DNA of 64,000 bases from Parvibaculum sp963696585 (GCA_963696585.1 CAVOKW010000004.1:1-64000), one strand, 5' to 3'; shown: positions 1 to 9,251, counted from the stretch's first letter. A program made the numbers and translations. Notes: generated by a model from the sequence alone, not told the origin.

Positions 1-1
1 G

Positions 2-178
2 GAGCTTGGTTGCGATGGCGTGCTGATGAACACTGCAATCGCCGAGGCCAAAGATCCGATCATGATGGCGCGCGCGATGAAACTCGCTGTCGAGGCGGGG
101 CGTCTGGCCTATCTCGCGGGCCGCATGCCAAAACGCCTCTATGCCGATCCAAGCTCGCCGCTGGCGGGTCTGATCTGA
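2..178 (+). CDS. thiG: Thiazole synthase, C-terminal end (partial)
   Basis: The last 58 codons of a gene that begins before the window, ending in TGA at 176-178. The reading frame gives the characteristic end of ThiG, with GVLMNTAIAEAKDP, then an ARAMKLAVEAGRLAYLAGR-type helix and a PSSPLAGLI terminus. ThiG is a cytoplasmic TIM-barrel enzyme that condenses deoxyxylulose phosphate, dehydroglycine and ThiS-thiocarboxylate into the thiazole part of thiamine. The catalytic lysine lies upstream and is not visible. The gene converges on the DsbA-like gene with only 4 bp between the stops. Confidence 0.93.
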   Translation, partial: ELGCDGVLMNTAIAEAKDPIMMARAMKLAVEAGRLAYLAGRMPKRLYADPSSPLAGLI

Positions 179-182
179 GCGC

Positions 183-947
183 CTATTTTTTCTTGCGCTG
201 CTCTTCGAGAATGCCCTCAAGTCGCTCGCTATCCAGCGCGCCGGGATAGAGCTTGTCGCCAATGATGAAGGCAGGCGTTCCCTCAATGCCAAGCGCATCG
301 GCCAGGGCATAATTCCTGTCGATGATTTTGCCGATTTCAGGGCTCTTCATGTCGGCGGCAAGTTTCTTGATGTCGAGGCCGAGATCACGCGCAATCCCGA
401 TCACTTTTTCGTCGCTCAGACTGCCTTTGCTTTCATACAAGGCTTTGTGCATCTCGAAATATTTTCCCTGACGCCCTGCCGCCATGACCGCGCGTGAGGC
501 GGTGATGGATGTCGGTCCGAGAATGGGAAACTCTTTCAGCACCAGACGAATGCGGCTATCACTCTCCAACGCCTGCATCAACGGGCCAAAGGCGCGCTTG
601 CAATAGCCGCACTGATAATCGAAGAACTCGACAATGGTGATGTCCCCAACGCGGTTGCCCGCCACAAACGAGCCGGGATCGTTGTAAATCTGCTGCCGGT
701 TCCCGGCCAAAGCCTTGTCAAACTTGTCAGCGCTCTGCGCTTTCTCGCGCGCCTCAAGCTCATGCATGGCCTCCACAATGACTTCGGGATGGGCCAACAG
801 GTAGTCATGCACGATTTTTTCAATCGCCTTGTTTTGTGTCGATGAAAAAACAGGCTTGGCGCTATCGGCATATACGGGCGCTTGCATCAGGCTTCCAGCC
901 AGAATGAGAACGCCAACAAGCATCAGGCAAGAAAACAGACGAGACAT
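183..947 (-). CDS. DsbA-family periplasmic thiol-disulfide oxidoreductase
   Basis: 254 residues. A signal peptide covers residues 1-27 (hydrophobic LMLVGVLILAGSL, cut near YADS). A helical N-terminal extension follows (about 35-95), then a thioredoxin-fold domain with the redox motif Cys-Gly-Tyr-Cys (C113-C116) in FFDYQCGYCKRAF and a cis-proline loop EGTPAF near P225. The extension plus CGYC matches the Com1/DsbA_Com1-like subfamily rather than classical E. coli DsbA (CPHC). It probably oxidises or isomerises disulfides in exported proteins; which direction cannot be read from sequence. It lies 42 bp downstream of the M48 protease gene on the same strand, so the two are probably cotranscribed as a periplasmic protein-quality pair. 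Confidence 0.88.
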   Translation of the reverse strand: MSRLFSCLMLVGVLILAGSLMQAPVYADSAKPVFSSTQNKAIEKIVHDYLLAHPEVIVEAMHELEAREKAQSADKFDKALAGNRQQIYNDPGSFVAGNRVGDITIVEFFDYQCGYCKRAFGPLMQALESDSRIRLVLKEFPILGPTSITASRAVMAAGRQGKYFEMHKALYESKGSLSDEKVIGIARDLGLDIKKLAADMKSPEIGKIIDRNYALADALGIEGTPAFIIGDKLYPGALDSERLEGILEEQRKKK

Positions 948-989
948 GAAAAGTCTTTCAGTGAGATGTCGGAAGGGAAGGACGGCGGA

Positions 990-2399
990 TCACCCGCGCT
1001 CTTTATCTGCGGGTTGCGTGGCAATGTCCTGCGCCCGCAGCCAGTCAGGGGAGCCATTCTTGAGCAACTGGCTGGCGCGGATGGCATGCATGCGCGCTTC
1101 TTCAACACGCCCCGTCACGTCAAAATATTGCGCCGTGGCAAGCTCGGCCATGCCGATCTGATTGAGCCGCCCATAAGCAACCGAAAGTTGATAATAGGGA
1201 AAGGCCAGATCAGGCCGCGTCTTGATGGCCGATTGCAAATGCGGGATCGCCTCTTGCGCCGCGGGCACACTGTCGCGCCCGAGAATGGATTGCCCCAATC
1301 CAAGCTCCAGAAAAGCATCGCCCGGCTTGAGCGACACGGATTTGCGATAGGCCTCAATCGAGGGTTCGATCATGCCGCTTTCAAACAGCACCTGCCCTTT
1401 GAGTTCCCAGAAATAGGGGTTCCTGGGCTGTTTATCGATGCACATTTGCAATTCGGCCAATGACGCGTCGAGCTTGCCCATCTTGTGATAGGCGACAGTG
1501 CGGGCGTAATGCGCATAAAGGCTCTTGTCGGATTCAGGATAACGATTGAACGTCAATTGCGGATCATCCATGAAGCCATGCAGCTTGGCTTGCACGAGCT
1601 TCAGACGTTCGATGCTCTCAGGCGAATCCAGCTTGTCGTAGAAGCGCGACGACGTCACGCGATCTTCAAGAGCCGAAAGACGATCTTCAGAGATGGGATG
1701 CGAGCGGACAAACGGGTCTTGCTGCGTATCGCTCAAGGCTTCCTGATCGCGGAAACTCTCAAACAGATCCATCATGCCTTTGCCCGAAAGTCCGGCGCGT
1801 TCGAGAAAGGTCGCACCGGCCTGATCGGCGCGCGCTTCCTGTTCGCGTGAATAAGAAAGAATGCCACGCTGGGCAAGCTGCGCTCCGCCCGCAAGGATGG
1901 CCATGCCCGCATCTGGAGAACCCGCTGCAATCGCGCCGATGCCGAGCAGCATCGAGGCGTAATAGGGCATCGCCATGCCACTTATGGCTTCATTGCTGCG
2001 CGTCAGATGGCCGCCAGCCATGTGGCCGGTTTCATGCGCAATCACGCCAATGAGTTCGGACGGGGTTTCGACTTCGGTGATGAGGCCTGTATTGATGAAC
2101 AGGCGCTGGCCGTTCGACACAAAGGCGTTAATCGTGTTGTCATTGACGAGATAAACGCCGACCGCATTGGGGTCGACGCCGCTGGCATGCCAGATCGGCA
2201 TGGAATAGTCGCGCAACAATCCTTCGGTCTCGGAATCGTTAATCAGCGAAAAGGCCCGCGCGGGCGTAGCGGCAAGGCCAACGGCGAGGAGCAGCGCTGG
2301 CATGAGAATGACGGCACGGATCGCCGATGTCAGTTTGCCCGGTACGCGCAAACCTGAAACGCGCAGCCCCGAAACATACAACAATGTCTGATTTGTCAT
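990..2399 (-). CDS. M48-family periplasmic metalloprotease with TPR repeats (BepA-like)
   Basis: 469 residues. A basic N-terminus and hydrophobic segment (about 26-49, ending TPARAFS) form a signal peptide. The zinc site HETGH (H122, E123, H126) is followed by the third ligand in an EARAD motif near residue 188, as in M48 peptidases. Roughly residues 290-430 are helical repeats with TPR character (for example NPYFWELKGQVLFESGM). This architecture is that of BepA/YfgC, which assists outer-membrane protein assembly and degrades failed substrates. The N-terminus contains a small tandem duplication (VSGLRVSGLRV), so translation may begin later, at the Met of MPALLLAVGLA. It is transcribed ahead of the DsbA-like gene. 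Confidence 0.9.
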   Translation of the reverse strand: MTNQTLLYVSGLRVSGLRVPGKLTSAIRAVILMPALLLAVGLAATPARAFSLINDSETEGLLRDYSMPIWHASGVDPNAVGVYLVNDNTINAFVSNGQRLFINTGLITEVETPSELIGVIAHETGHMAGGHLTRSNEAISGMAMPYYASMLLGIGAIAAGSPDAGMAILAGGAQLAQRGILSYSREQEARADQAGATFLERAGLSGKGMMDLFESFRDQEALSDTQQDPFVRSHPISEDRLSALEDRVTSSRFYDKLDSPESIERLKLVQAKLHGFMDDPQLTFNRYPESDKSLYAHYARTVAYHKMGKLDASLAELQMCIDKQPRNPYFWELKGQVLFESGMIEPSIEAYRKSVSLKPGDAFLELGLGQSILGRDSVPAAQEAIPHLQSAIKTRPDLAFPYYQLSVAYGRLNQIGMAELATAQYFDVTGRVEEARMHAIRASQLLKNGSPDWLRAQDIATQPADKERG

Positions 2400-2618
2400 T
2401 TTTTGCCTGGTTTGCCCCCGAGATTTTACTCTTTTTCGGGCGTTGTCTTCGCTACTGTGAATGCGCGTTGACGGTCATGGCTTTTGCCGACTAAACGGTA
2501 GGAGGGGCCTCACCATGCGTCAATCGTTCTACGCCGGATTATGAATTATCCGGCGGTAAAAATGAGAAGATGACATAAGGAAATATCGGGAATGCGGCAG
2601 AAATTGGAAGCAGTAACC
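2400..2618. promoter_or_regulatory. Divergent intergenic region with an 8-bp dyad
   Basis: This 219-bp gap separates the M48 protease gene (minus) from the lipoprotein gene (plus) and must carry both promoters. A dyad with perfect arms CGCCGGAT/ATCCGGCG lies at 2532-2555 with an 8-base spacer. It could be an operator or an mRNA hairpin in the leader of the plus-strand gene. No convincing -35/-10 pair was identified. Confidence 0.35.
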
Positions 2619-4085
2619 ATGAAGCGCGTCACAACTCGACAAATCATCCCGGTTTTGGGCCTTGCAGCAGCCCTGTCGCTTGCCGGTTGTTCGATGTTAC
2701 CCGGTTCCAGCGATACGAGCGCCCCTCTGGGCACGACCGTCAGTTCCGAGTCGAGCCTGACCACGCTTTATGAACGGCGCAGCCCGCTCGCCAATCGCAA
2801 ATCCGTTCGTGCGAATGACTCATTTGCCGGTGCGGTTGTTGCCGATGAACCGACCGCTGCACTTGCCGCACGCGATATTCTCGAAAAGGGCGGCAATGCG
2901 GCCGATGCCGCAACGGCGCTTTATTTTGCGCTCTCGGTGACTTATCCCGCTGCAGCGGGCCTGGGCGGGGGTGGCATCTGCCTCGTCCATGACGCTGACA
3001 AGCCCGGTGTCGAGAGCATTTCCTTCCTGACGCGCAATCCGACAAGCGGCGGGGCGATCGGTATTCCCGGCAATGTACGCGGCTTTGCCCTGCTGCATGC
3101 CCGTCATGGCAAATCGGGCTGGACAAGTTTGATCGCGCCAGCCGAACGCATGGCCGCGACAGGGTTTCAGGCCTCGCGCAGCTTTATCGAACAAATGCGC
3201 GACAATGCCGGCATGATTCACGCGTCAGCGGATTTGACATCCCTTTATAGCGGCGATGGCGGCATGGACTATCAGGAGCTTGATCGCGTGGTGCAGATCA
3301 GGCTGGCGACAACTCTGGCGCTGGTGCGCAGTCAGGGCGTTGTCGGTTTTTACGGCGGCCATAATGCGGCCCGCCTGGTGGAGGATGCCGCCAGCCGCGG
3401 CGGTCTGCTGAGTCTGGCCGATCTGCGGAACTATCGTCCCGATGTGGCGCCCGCCCAGATCCAGTCGCTCGAATCTGATGAAGTGGCGATGCCAGCCAGC
3501 AATGTCGGCGCTGGTGCTTTTGCCGCAGCTTTGTGGAAACGCCAGGCGGGTGCAACACCTGCAAACTTGCAGGACATGGCCAATGAGACAGCGATCTCAC
3601 TGGGCGCCCCGGCAAGCAGCCGCGAGGCCCTCAATGGCGATTTCGGCTCCACAGCCTTCGCCGCTGTCGATGGCGCTGGCGGGGCCGTTGCCTGTGCGGT
3701 CACGATGAATGGTTCATTTGGCTCCGGTCAGGCTTCGCCTGAAACAGGCGTTGTCTTTGCCTCCAGCCCGAAATCCCCCCTCAAGGGTCTCGCCTCGGCG
3801 TTTCTCGCGCCGATCATGATGACGAGCAAGGATGCCAAGACAGTCTTCTTTGTGGGCGCTGCTGCCGGCGCGCCAAAGGCCGCCGCCTCGATCCAATACG
3901 CCTTGTTGCAGGCCTCTCAGGGCAATGCCGATGCCAGTGCATCGCTGGCGGCAAGCCCGGCAGATACGCGCTCCCCTGCCAGTGCGATTGTGTGTCCCGA
4001 TGGATTGCCCGGCGACACCTGCGACCTCAACGTCAACCCCAAGGGGGCGGGCGTTGGCTTGAGCGCCGTTGCCTCGGGCGAATAA
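2619..4085 (+). CDS. Lipoprotein gamma-glutamyltransferase homologue with altered nucleophile motif
   Basis: 488 residues from ATG 2619, which has GGAAG 8 bases upstream and gives a lipoprotein signal (LAAALSLAGC, lipidated Cys24). An upstream ATG at 2592 would add 9 residues. The fold is that of gamma-glutamyltransferase: GGNAADAATALYFALSVT then GLGGGG (large-subunit start), GIPGNVRGF, and the small-subunit core VDGAGGAVACAVTMN followed by GSFGSG. Canonical enzymes start the small subunit with Thr-Thr-His; here the aligned triplet is Ser-Thr-Ala (about S344-A346). The protein is also shorter than usual (about 530-580). It may be a degenerate or non-catalytic membrane-anchored relative, or use Ser as nucleophile. 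Clear family membership, uncertain activity. Confidence 0.78.
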   Translation: MKRVTTRQIIPVLGLAAALSLAGCSMLPGSSDTSAPLGTTVSSESSLTTLYERRSPLANRKSVRANDSFAGAVVADEPTAALAARDILEKGGNAADAATALYFALSVTYPAAAGLGGGGICLVHDADKPGVESISFLTRNPTSGGAIGIPGNVRGFALLHARHGKSGWTSLIAPAERMAATGFQASRSFIEQMRDNAGMIHASADLTSLYSGDGGMDYQELDRVVQIRLATTLALVRSQGVVGFYGGHNAARLVEDAASRGGLLSLADLRNYRPDVAPAQIQSLESDEVAMPASNVGAGAFAAALWKRQAGATPANLQDMANETAISLGAPASSREALNGDFGSTAFAAVDGAGGAVACAVTMNGSFGSGQASPETGVVFASSPKSPLKGLASAFLAPIMMTSKDAKTVFFVGAAAGAPKAAASIQYALLQASQGNADASASLAASPADTRSPASAIVCPDGLPGDTCDLNVNPKGAGVGLSAVASGE

Positions 4086-4106
4086 GCCCGGTCCGAACCG
4101 CAAATG

Positions 4107-4138
4107 AAAAGGCCTGACGATGATCGTCAGGCCTTTTT
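4107..4138. terminator. Bidirectional intrinsic terminator
   Basis: A perfect 15-bp inverted repeat (arms AAAAGGCCTGACGAT and its complement, one-base centre) with A and T runs at its two ends. It sits between the convergent lipoprotein and rne genes and can terminate both. Confidence 0.9.
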
Positions 4139-4158
4139 GCCGGGATTGTTCCGGTCGC

Positions 4159-6942
4159 TCAGGTCGAGCGGCGCTGCCACCAGCCGCGACGCGCTGGCTT
4201 GGCTTCGCTATCGGCCGGCGTATCGCCACCACCATTATTGGCGGCGGCAATGCCCGCTTCGACAAGTTCCGGCTCTTCAACCACGGGCGCCTCGGGAACG
4301 GCTTCCGCCTCAGCTTCTGAAACGGCTGTCGCGGCGACAGGCTGTTCGCCTGCCGGACCCGTGATGATTTCATCACGGGAATAGGAGAGCAGGACAGGCG
4401 GCTCGGCGGCGGATGCGGTCGCAGGCATCATGCCATCATCGCTGGCATGTCCGGCCTGATCTTCTTCAGCGGCCGAAACACTCGCCTCACCGGCAACGGC
4501 ATCACCTTCTTCCGTGCGACGGCGATTGCGACGGCCACCACGACGTCCGCGACGCCGACGTTTGCGCATCCGCTCATCGGCATCGGCCTGTGTCTCGTCA
4601 CCACGCGGCTGTGCTTCCAGCCGCTCGGCTTCGCTGTCATCGCCCTCATCACTCTCGTCGGCACTTTCGCTTTCGCTCGAAGCATCGCCCGAGGCCTGAC
4701 GTTCATCGCCTGTACCTGTTTCGCCATCAGCATCCGGACGGCGACGACGGCGGCGACGGCGCTTGCGCTTCTGGCCATCTTCATCGCTCGCGGCTTCCGG
4801 CGAGGTTGAAAGTGTAGCGGTCTCTTCGTCGTCTTCCTCTTCATCCTCAATCACGTCAACGACAGCATTGTCATCAGCATCATCGTGGTATGTGGATTCG
4901 ATATTGATCGCGCCAATCGCGGGACGTGCGCGCGTCAGGGCTCGGGCTTCGGCTGTTTCCAGGCGGTGATCGGACCCTTTCAACAGATGATCGGACTCGA
5001 TATAGACCGACACGCCGTAGCGATCTTCAATGTCGAGCACGCTGGCGCGCTTCTGATTGAGAATATAGATCGCAACCTCCGGCGGCACCTTGCAGGTGAA
5101 GGCGGCGGCGCGGCCCTTGATCGCTTCGGCTTCGACGCCGCGCAACACATGCAGCGCGAGCGATTCAACAGAACGCACGATGCCTGTGCCAGAGCAGGCC
5201 TGACAGATGACTGTCGAACCTTCAAGCACGCCAGAGCGCATGCGCTGGCGCGACATTTCAAGCAGGCCGAAATGGCTGATACGACCGACCTGAATGCGGG
5301 CGCGGTCAAATTTCAGGCAATCCTTGAGCTTGCGTTCGACGGCGCGATTGTTGCGGCTCTCTTCCATGTCGATGAAATCGATCACGATGAGACCGGCCAG
5401 ATCGCGCAGCCGCATCTGACGCGACACTTCTTCAGCCGCTTCAAGATTGGTTCGCAATGCCGTCTGTTCGATATTGCGTTCCTTGGTCGAGCGACCTGAG
5501 TTCACGTCGACCGAGACAAGCGCTTCTGTCGGATTGATGACGATATAGCCACCCGACTTCAGCGTGACGACGGGGTTGAACATCGCATCAAGCTGCTGTT
5601 CAACCTGGAACTTCTGGAACAGGGGCTGCGTCTCTTTATAAGGCTGAACATTCTTGGCATGGCTCGGCATGAGCATGCGCATGAAGTTCTTGGCCTCACG
5701 ATAGCCCTCGTCGCCTTCAATCAGAACCGTGTCGATGTCTTTGTCGTAGAGGTCACGGATCGAGCGCTTGATCAGGCTGCCTTCTTCATAGACGAGCGTC
5801 GGCGCAGAAGATTTGAGCGTGAGTTCACGCACGCTTTCCCACATGCGCAGGAGATATTCATAGTCGCGCTTGATCTCGGCCTTGGTCCGGTTGGAACCGG
5901 CGGTGCGCACGATCAGACCCATGCCTTCGGGCACATCGAGCGACTCGGCAATCGTCTTGAGCTTCTTGCGGTCCGCAGCCTGCGTGATCTTGCGCGAGAT
6001 GCCGCCGCCACGCGCCGTGTTGGGCATCAACACGCAATAGCGGCCAGCCAGCGAGAGATAGGTGGTGAGGGCCGCCCCCTTGTTGCCGCGTTCTTCCTTG
6101 ACGACCTGCACCAGCATGATCTGGCGGCGCTTCACAACTTCCTGAATCTTGTAATTGCGGAAATTGGGGCGCTGCACACGTGGCGCGGCTTCTTCCATGG
6201 CGTCTTCATCGCCAAGCGATTCAACAGGCTCATCGGCATGAGCCACTTCCGTGACATCGCCCACAGATGCGGACTCGCCGGAAGCCGCCGATGTGTCGGC
6301 AACGGCATCGGCGACATGTTTATCATCGTCATGGGCCTCAGCGGCGCCGACATCAAGCGATGGCTCATCCTCATGATGATCGTCCTCATCATGACGGTCT
6401 TCGTCGTGATGCTCATCATCATGATGGTCATGTTCGTCGTCGTCCGAGTCGGCCGCACCGGCATTGGTGACGATTTCCTCGACGTGATCATCATGATCGT
6501 CATGGTGGTCATCATCATGTGGCGCGTCAGCCTGATCCTCGGCATGAGCCTCATCGCCGGGGCTGATCGAGTCAGATGATTTGCGCGCGCGTGCCGGGCG
6601 CGAACGCGACGAGCGGCGATGCTCGGCATCTTCTTCTTCATCAGCGCGTTTGGCAGCCGCCGCCTGATGCCTGAGGATCGCTTCGCGATCGGCAACGGGG
6701 ATCTGGTAATAGTCCGGATGGATTTCGCTGAAAGCGAGGAAGCCATGGCGATTGCCGCCATATTCCACAAAAGCCGCCTGCAGCGAAGGTTCGACGCGCG
6801 TTACTTTGGCGAGATAGATATTGCCTCTGAGTTGTTTTCTGGCTTCAGCCTCGAAGTCAAACTCATCAACGCGATTGCCGCTGACGACCACGACCCGAGT
6901 TTCCTCGGGGTGCGATGCGTCGACCAACATTTTTCTTCCCAT
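4159..6942 (-). CDS. rne: Ribonuclease E/G family endoribonuclease with His/Asp-rich insert
   Basis: 927 residues, starting at the Met of MGRKMLVDASHPEETR, the conserved alphaproteobacterial N-terminus; a longer frame from 6972 adds ten unconserved residues. The S1 RNA-binding domain (from about residue 36) is split by an insert of about 160 residues (95-255) very rich in Asp, Glu and His. The catalytic core follows: DVNSG and VIDFIDM carry the metal-binding aspartates, and CQACSGTG is the Zn-link for tetramerisation. The C-terminal third is low complexity with arginine-rich blocks (RKRRRRRRRRP; GRRGGRRNRRR) and acidic blocks, as expected for a degradosome scaffold. It is the main mRNA-decay and rRNA-processing endonuclease. 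A long upstream region precedes it. Confidence 0.95.
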   Translation of the reverse strand: MGRKMLVDASHPEETRVVVVSGNRVDEFDFEAEARKQLRGNIYLAKVTRVEPSLQAAFVEYGGNRHGFLAFSEIHPDYYQIPVADREAILRHQAAAAKRADEEEDAEHRRSSRSRPARARKSSDSISPGDEAHAEDQADAPHDDDHHDDHDDHVEEIVTNAGAADSDDDEHDHHDDEHHDEDRHDEDDHHEDEPSLDVGAAEAHDDDKHVADAVADTSAASGESASVGDVTEVAHADEPVESLGDEDAMEEAAPRVQRPNFRNYKIQEVVKRRQIMLVQVVKEERGNKGAALTTYLSLAGRYCVLMPNTARGGGISRKITQAADRKKLKTIAESLDVPEGMGLIVRTAGSNRTKAEIKRDYEYLLRMWESVRELTLKSSAPTLVYEEGSLIKRSIRDLYDKDIDTVLIEGDEGYREAKNFMRMLMPSHAKNVQPYKETQPLFQKFQVEQQLDAMFNPVVTLKSGGYIVINPTEALVSVDVNSGRSTKERNIEQTALRTNLEAAEEVSRQMRLRDLAGLIVIDFIDMEESRNNRAVERKLKDCLKFDRARIQVGRISHFGLLEMSRQRMRSGVLEGSTVICQACSGTGIVRSVESLALHVLRGVEAEAIKGRAAAFTCKVPPEVAIYILNQKRASVLDIEDRYGVSVYIESDHLLKGSDHRLETAEARALTRARPAIGAINIESTYHDDADDNAVVDVIEDEEEDDEETATLSTSPEAASDEDGQKRKRRRRRRRRPDADGETGTGDERQASGDASSESESADESDEGDDSEAERLEAQPRGDETQADADERMRKRRRRGRRGGRRNRRRTEEGDAVAGEASVSAAEEDQAGHASDDGMMPATASAAEPPVLLSYSRDEIITGPAGEQPVAATAVSEAEAEAVPEAPVVEEPELVEAGIAAANNGGGDTPADSEAKPARRGWWQRRST

Positions 6943-7645
6943 GGGTAGTATCTCCAGGACGCCGACGCTCAAGCAAGGCCAGGCGCAATGTCATGCGGCC
7001 GGGCAGCGGAGGGCGGGCGTCGATGATGTGGGTCCAAGGCCCCGCGCCTGCGCCAGTGCGGCGCGAAACGGGTTCCTCGAACCGGGTAAGTGAAAGGGGT
7101 GTTGTGTGAAAAACGGAAACCGAAGCGGCTGAACGGGTCACGTCGCAACACCTGTGAGGGTGATCGCGCCTGGCCTGTTCATCTGCTCGCTGTCTTTCCG
7201 CGTCGTGCATTTTGTCCTTTGCGCACCCCTGGGTCGTCGCCGGGTGCGGAGCGGACGCTGAAAGCGTCAATATGCTGGAGCCGATGGTCATCGCCCAAGA
7301 CCCAAAGGGTCGTGAAGAGGGCTGGGTCTGGGCCGGGTCAGGGCTGAAATCTGCCAAAAATCGCCGAGTATGGCGGTCCAAGGTGCAGAGTTCGAGCCGG
7401 GAAAACCGGACATCCATCAAGGGAATGCCAGATCGGCTAGCACAGTCCTTTTACTTGGTGCGGTCCTGATTTGGCAAGTGCCGACTCCAGAACAAGCACC
7501 AGAACTGGGCGAATGAACCATTAACCACGCTAATCATTGAATTTCTATGAATTTTCATGGCAGTAACCATTCCGAAACCAATACAACGCGAATATCATGA
7601 ATCTGTGTTGCATTCAGGGATTCGTGTCGTTTTCAGATCGGGCCA
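6943..7645. promoter_or_regulatory. 703-bp divergent intergenic region: long rne leader plus amidase promoter region
   Basis: No credible gene is present; the short frames here lack conserved sequence. The half next to rne is GC-rich with short dyads (for example GGTTC-CTC-GAACC near 7070). The half next to the amidase gene (about 7500-7640) is AT-rich and promoter-like. The length is compatible with a long 5' untranslated region on rne, which in enterobacteria mediates autoregulation; that role here is inference. Confidence 0.45.
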
Positions 7646-9025
7646 ATGGGGTATTACGGGGAATTAGCCAGACGGGCCAGCCGCGCTTGCGCGGCAATGA
7701 GCGTCGCTGCCCTCATTCTGACCTCTGCTGCCCTGGCGGGTCCTGGCAAGAGTGCCGGGCGTCCGGTTGAGGCCGATACAGGTGAACCGTTCATCGTGGG
7801 CTCGATCCAGCAGCCCGAGGGTGTCACCGAATTCTCGCAATTGCTTCAGGGCAGCGATGCATCGGGTCAAGCCGGCATCATCAATCTCCGGCTGGGCGAT
7901 CGCGGCGCCGAAACGCGTTTTGTTGCCGAATTGTCGCGTGATTTACCGGCGCAATACCAGGTCTTCACGCTTGCCAATCCGTGGCGCGTTGTAATCGATG
8001 TCAAAAACACCCCCTTCGCCCTGGGCGACAACACGGCAAGCCATGCGCTGGGTCTCGTCACGGCCTATCGCTTTGGCCGCTATCAAAATGACATCTCACG
8101 CATTGTGATCGAGACCAGATCACCGGTGACGGTGACACGCAATTTTGTGCTGGAGCCGCAAGGTGGTTTTGGCCGTCGCATCGTGCTGGATATGGCCGCG
8201 ACGGATGATGCGACATTCCTGCGCACGGCACAGGCCGCAGATATGCCGGTCAATCCGGCCGTCCCCCCTCAAGCGGCCCCCGTCGCCGCCCTGTCGGTCC
8301 CCTTGGCGCCCCCCTATTCCCGCCCGGCGGATCGTCATGTCGTCGTCATTGATGCCGGGCATGGCGGCGTCGATCCCGGCACGCACAGCCGCAACGGCAT
8401 CGATGAAAAGAATGTCGTTCTGGCTTTTGCCAAGGCATTCGCCAAAAAACTGCGCGCCACGGGCCGATATGATGTTTATCTGACGCGCGACGATGACACT
8501 TTCATCCCGCTGCGCCAGCGCGTCGCCATCGCCCGCCAGCACAAGGCGGACCTCTTCATTTCAATCCATGCCGACTCCATCCAGAAGTCGGATGTGCGCG
8601 GCATGTCGATCTATACCCTGTCAGAAACAGCCTCCGACAAGGAAGCGGCCGCGCTGGCCGCCAAGGAAAACCAGTCCGACCTGATCGCGGGTGTCGATCT
8701 TCAGGGGGAATCCCCGGAAGTGACGGGCATCCTGATCGATCTGGCCCAGCGTGAAACCAAGAATTATTCAGCCCGTTTCGCGCGCTCGGTGGTCGACTAT
8801 GCCAGCCGCACGACAACGCTGCTGGACCCGGCGCATCGCTTTGCCGGGTTTGTCGTGCTCAAAGCGCCCGATGTGCCCTCGGTTCTGGTCGAGCTCGGCT
8901 TCCTGACCAATCGCAATGATGAAAAGCAGATCACCTCCAGCAAATGGCGCAGCAACACCGCCGATGCCTTTACCCGTGCCGTGGACCGTTATTTTGGCGA
9001 GCGCATGGCCGAAGGTCCGCGCTGA
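7646..9025 (+). CDS. N-acetylmuramoyl-L-alanine amidase (AmiC type)
   Basis: 459 residues. An N-terminal export signal (hydrophobic AAMSVAALILTSAALAG, about 15-35) is followed by an AMIN domain (about 60-165), which targets peptidoglycan or the septum, a Pro-rich linker, and a zinc-dependent Amidase_3 domain (about 228-455). The catalytic landmarks are VIDAGHGGVDPG, FISIHADS and VLVELGFLTN, giving the zinc-binding histidines and the catalytic glutamate. It cleaves the amide between MurNAc and the stem peptide and helps separate daughter cells. The annotated ATG gives a slightly long basic lead before the signal. It lies upstream of PBP1A on the same strand, a conserved order in this group. 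Confidence 0.93.
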   Translation: MGYYGELARRASRACAAMSVAALILTSAALAGPGKSAGRPVEADTGEPFIVGSIQQPEGVTEFSQLLQGSDASGQAGIINLRLGDRGAETRFVAELSRDLPAQYQVFTLANPWRVVIDVKNTPFALGDNTASHALGLVTAYRFGRYQNDISRIVIETRSPVTVTRNFVLEPQGGFGRRIVLDMAATDDATFLRTAQAADMPVNPAVPPQAAPVAALSVPLAPPYSRPADRHVVVIDAGHGGVDPGTHSRNGIDEKNVVLAFAKAFAKKLRATGRYDVYLTRDDDTFIPLRQRVAIARQHKADLFISIHADSIQKSDVRGMSIYTLSETASDKEAAALAAKENQSDLIAGVDLQGESPEVTGILIDLAQRETKNYSARFARSVVDYASRTTTLLDPAHRFAGFVVLKAPDVPSVLVELGFLTNRNDEKQITSSKWRSNTADAFTRAVDRYFGERMAEGPR

Positions 9026-9251
9026 GTGGATGCCTCGATGTCGCGGTCAGGGCAGGGGCCGAGCCATGAAGAGACGTGTCACCCTGCTGCCATATTCTCC
9101 CCTTACCCGTTGCGGCCTGGGCCGTTTTCAGCCAGGCACGGGTATGGCGGACAGAACTGTCATGCTAAAGAAGGCGGGGCATTGTATAGGCTCTTGCCGG
9201 TGCTGCGCGATGCGACAGCCGGATGAGTGTGTTGGATAGAGGACGGGCGGC

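Noticed and set aside
5659..6579. 306-codon plus-strand frame with apparent membrane helices inside rne
   Set aside because: The hydrophobic Met/Ile/Val runs are the antisense reading of the His/Asp-rich RNase E insert.
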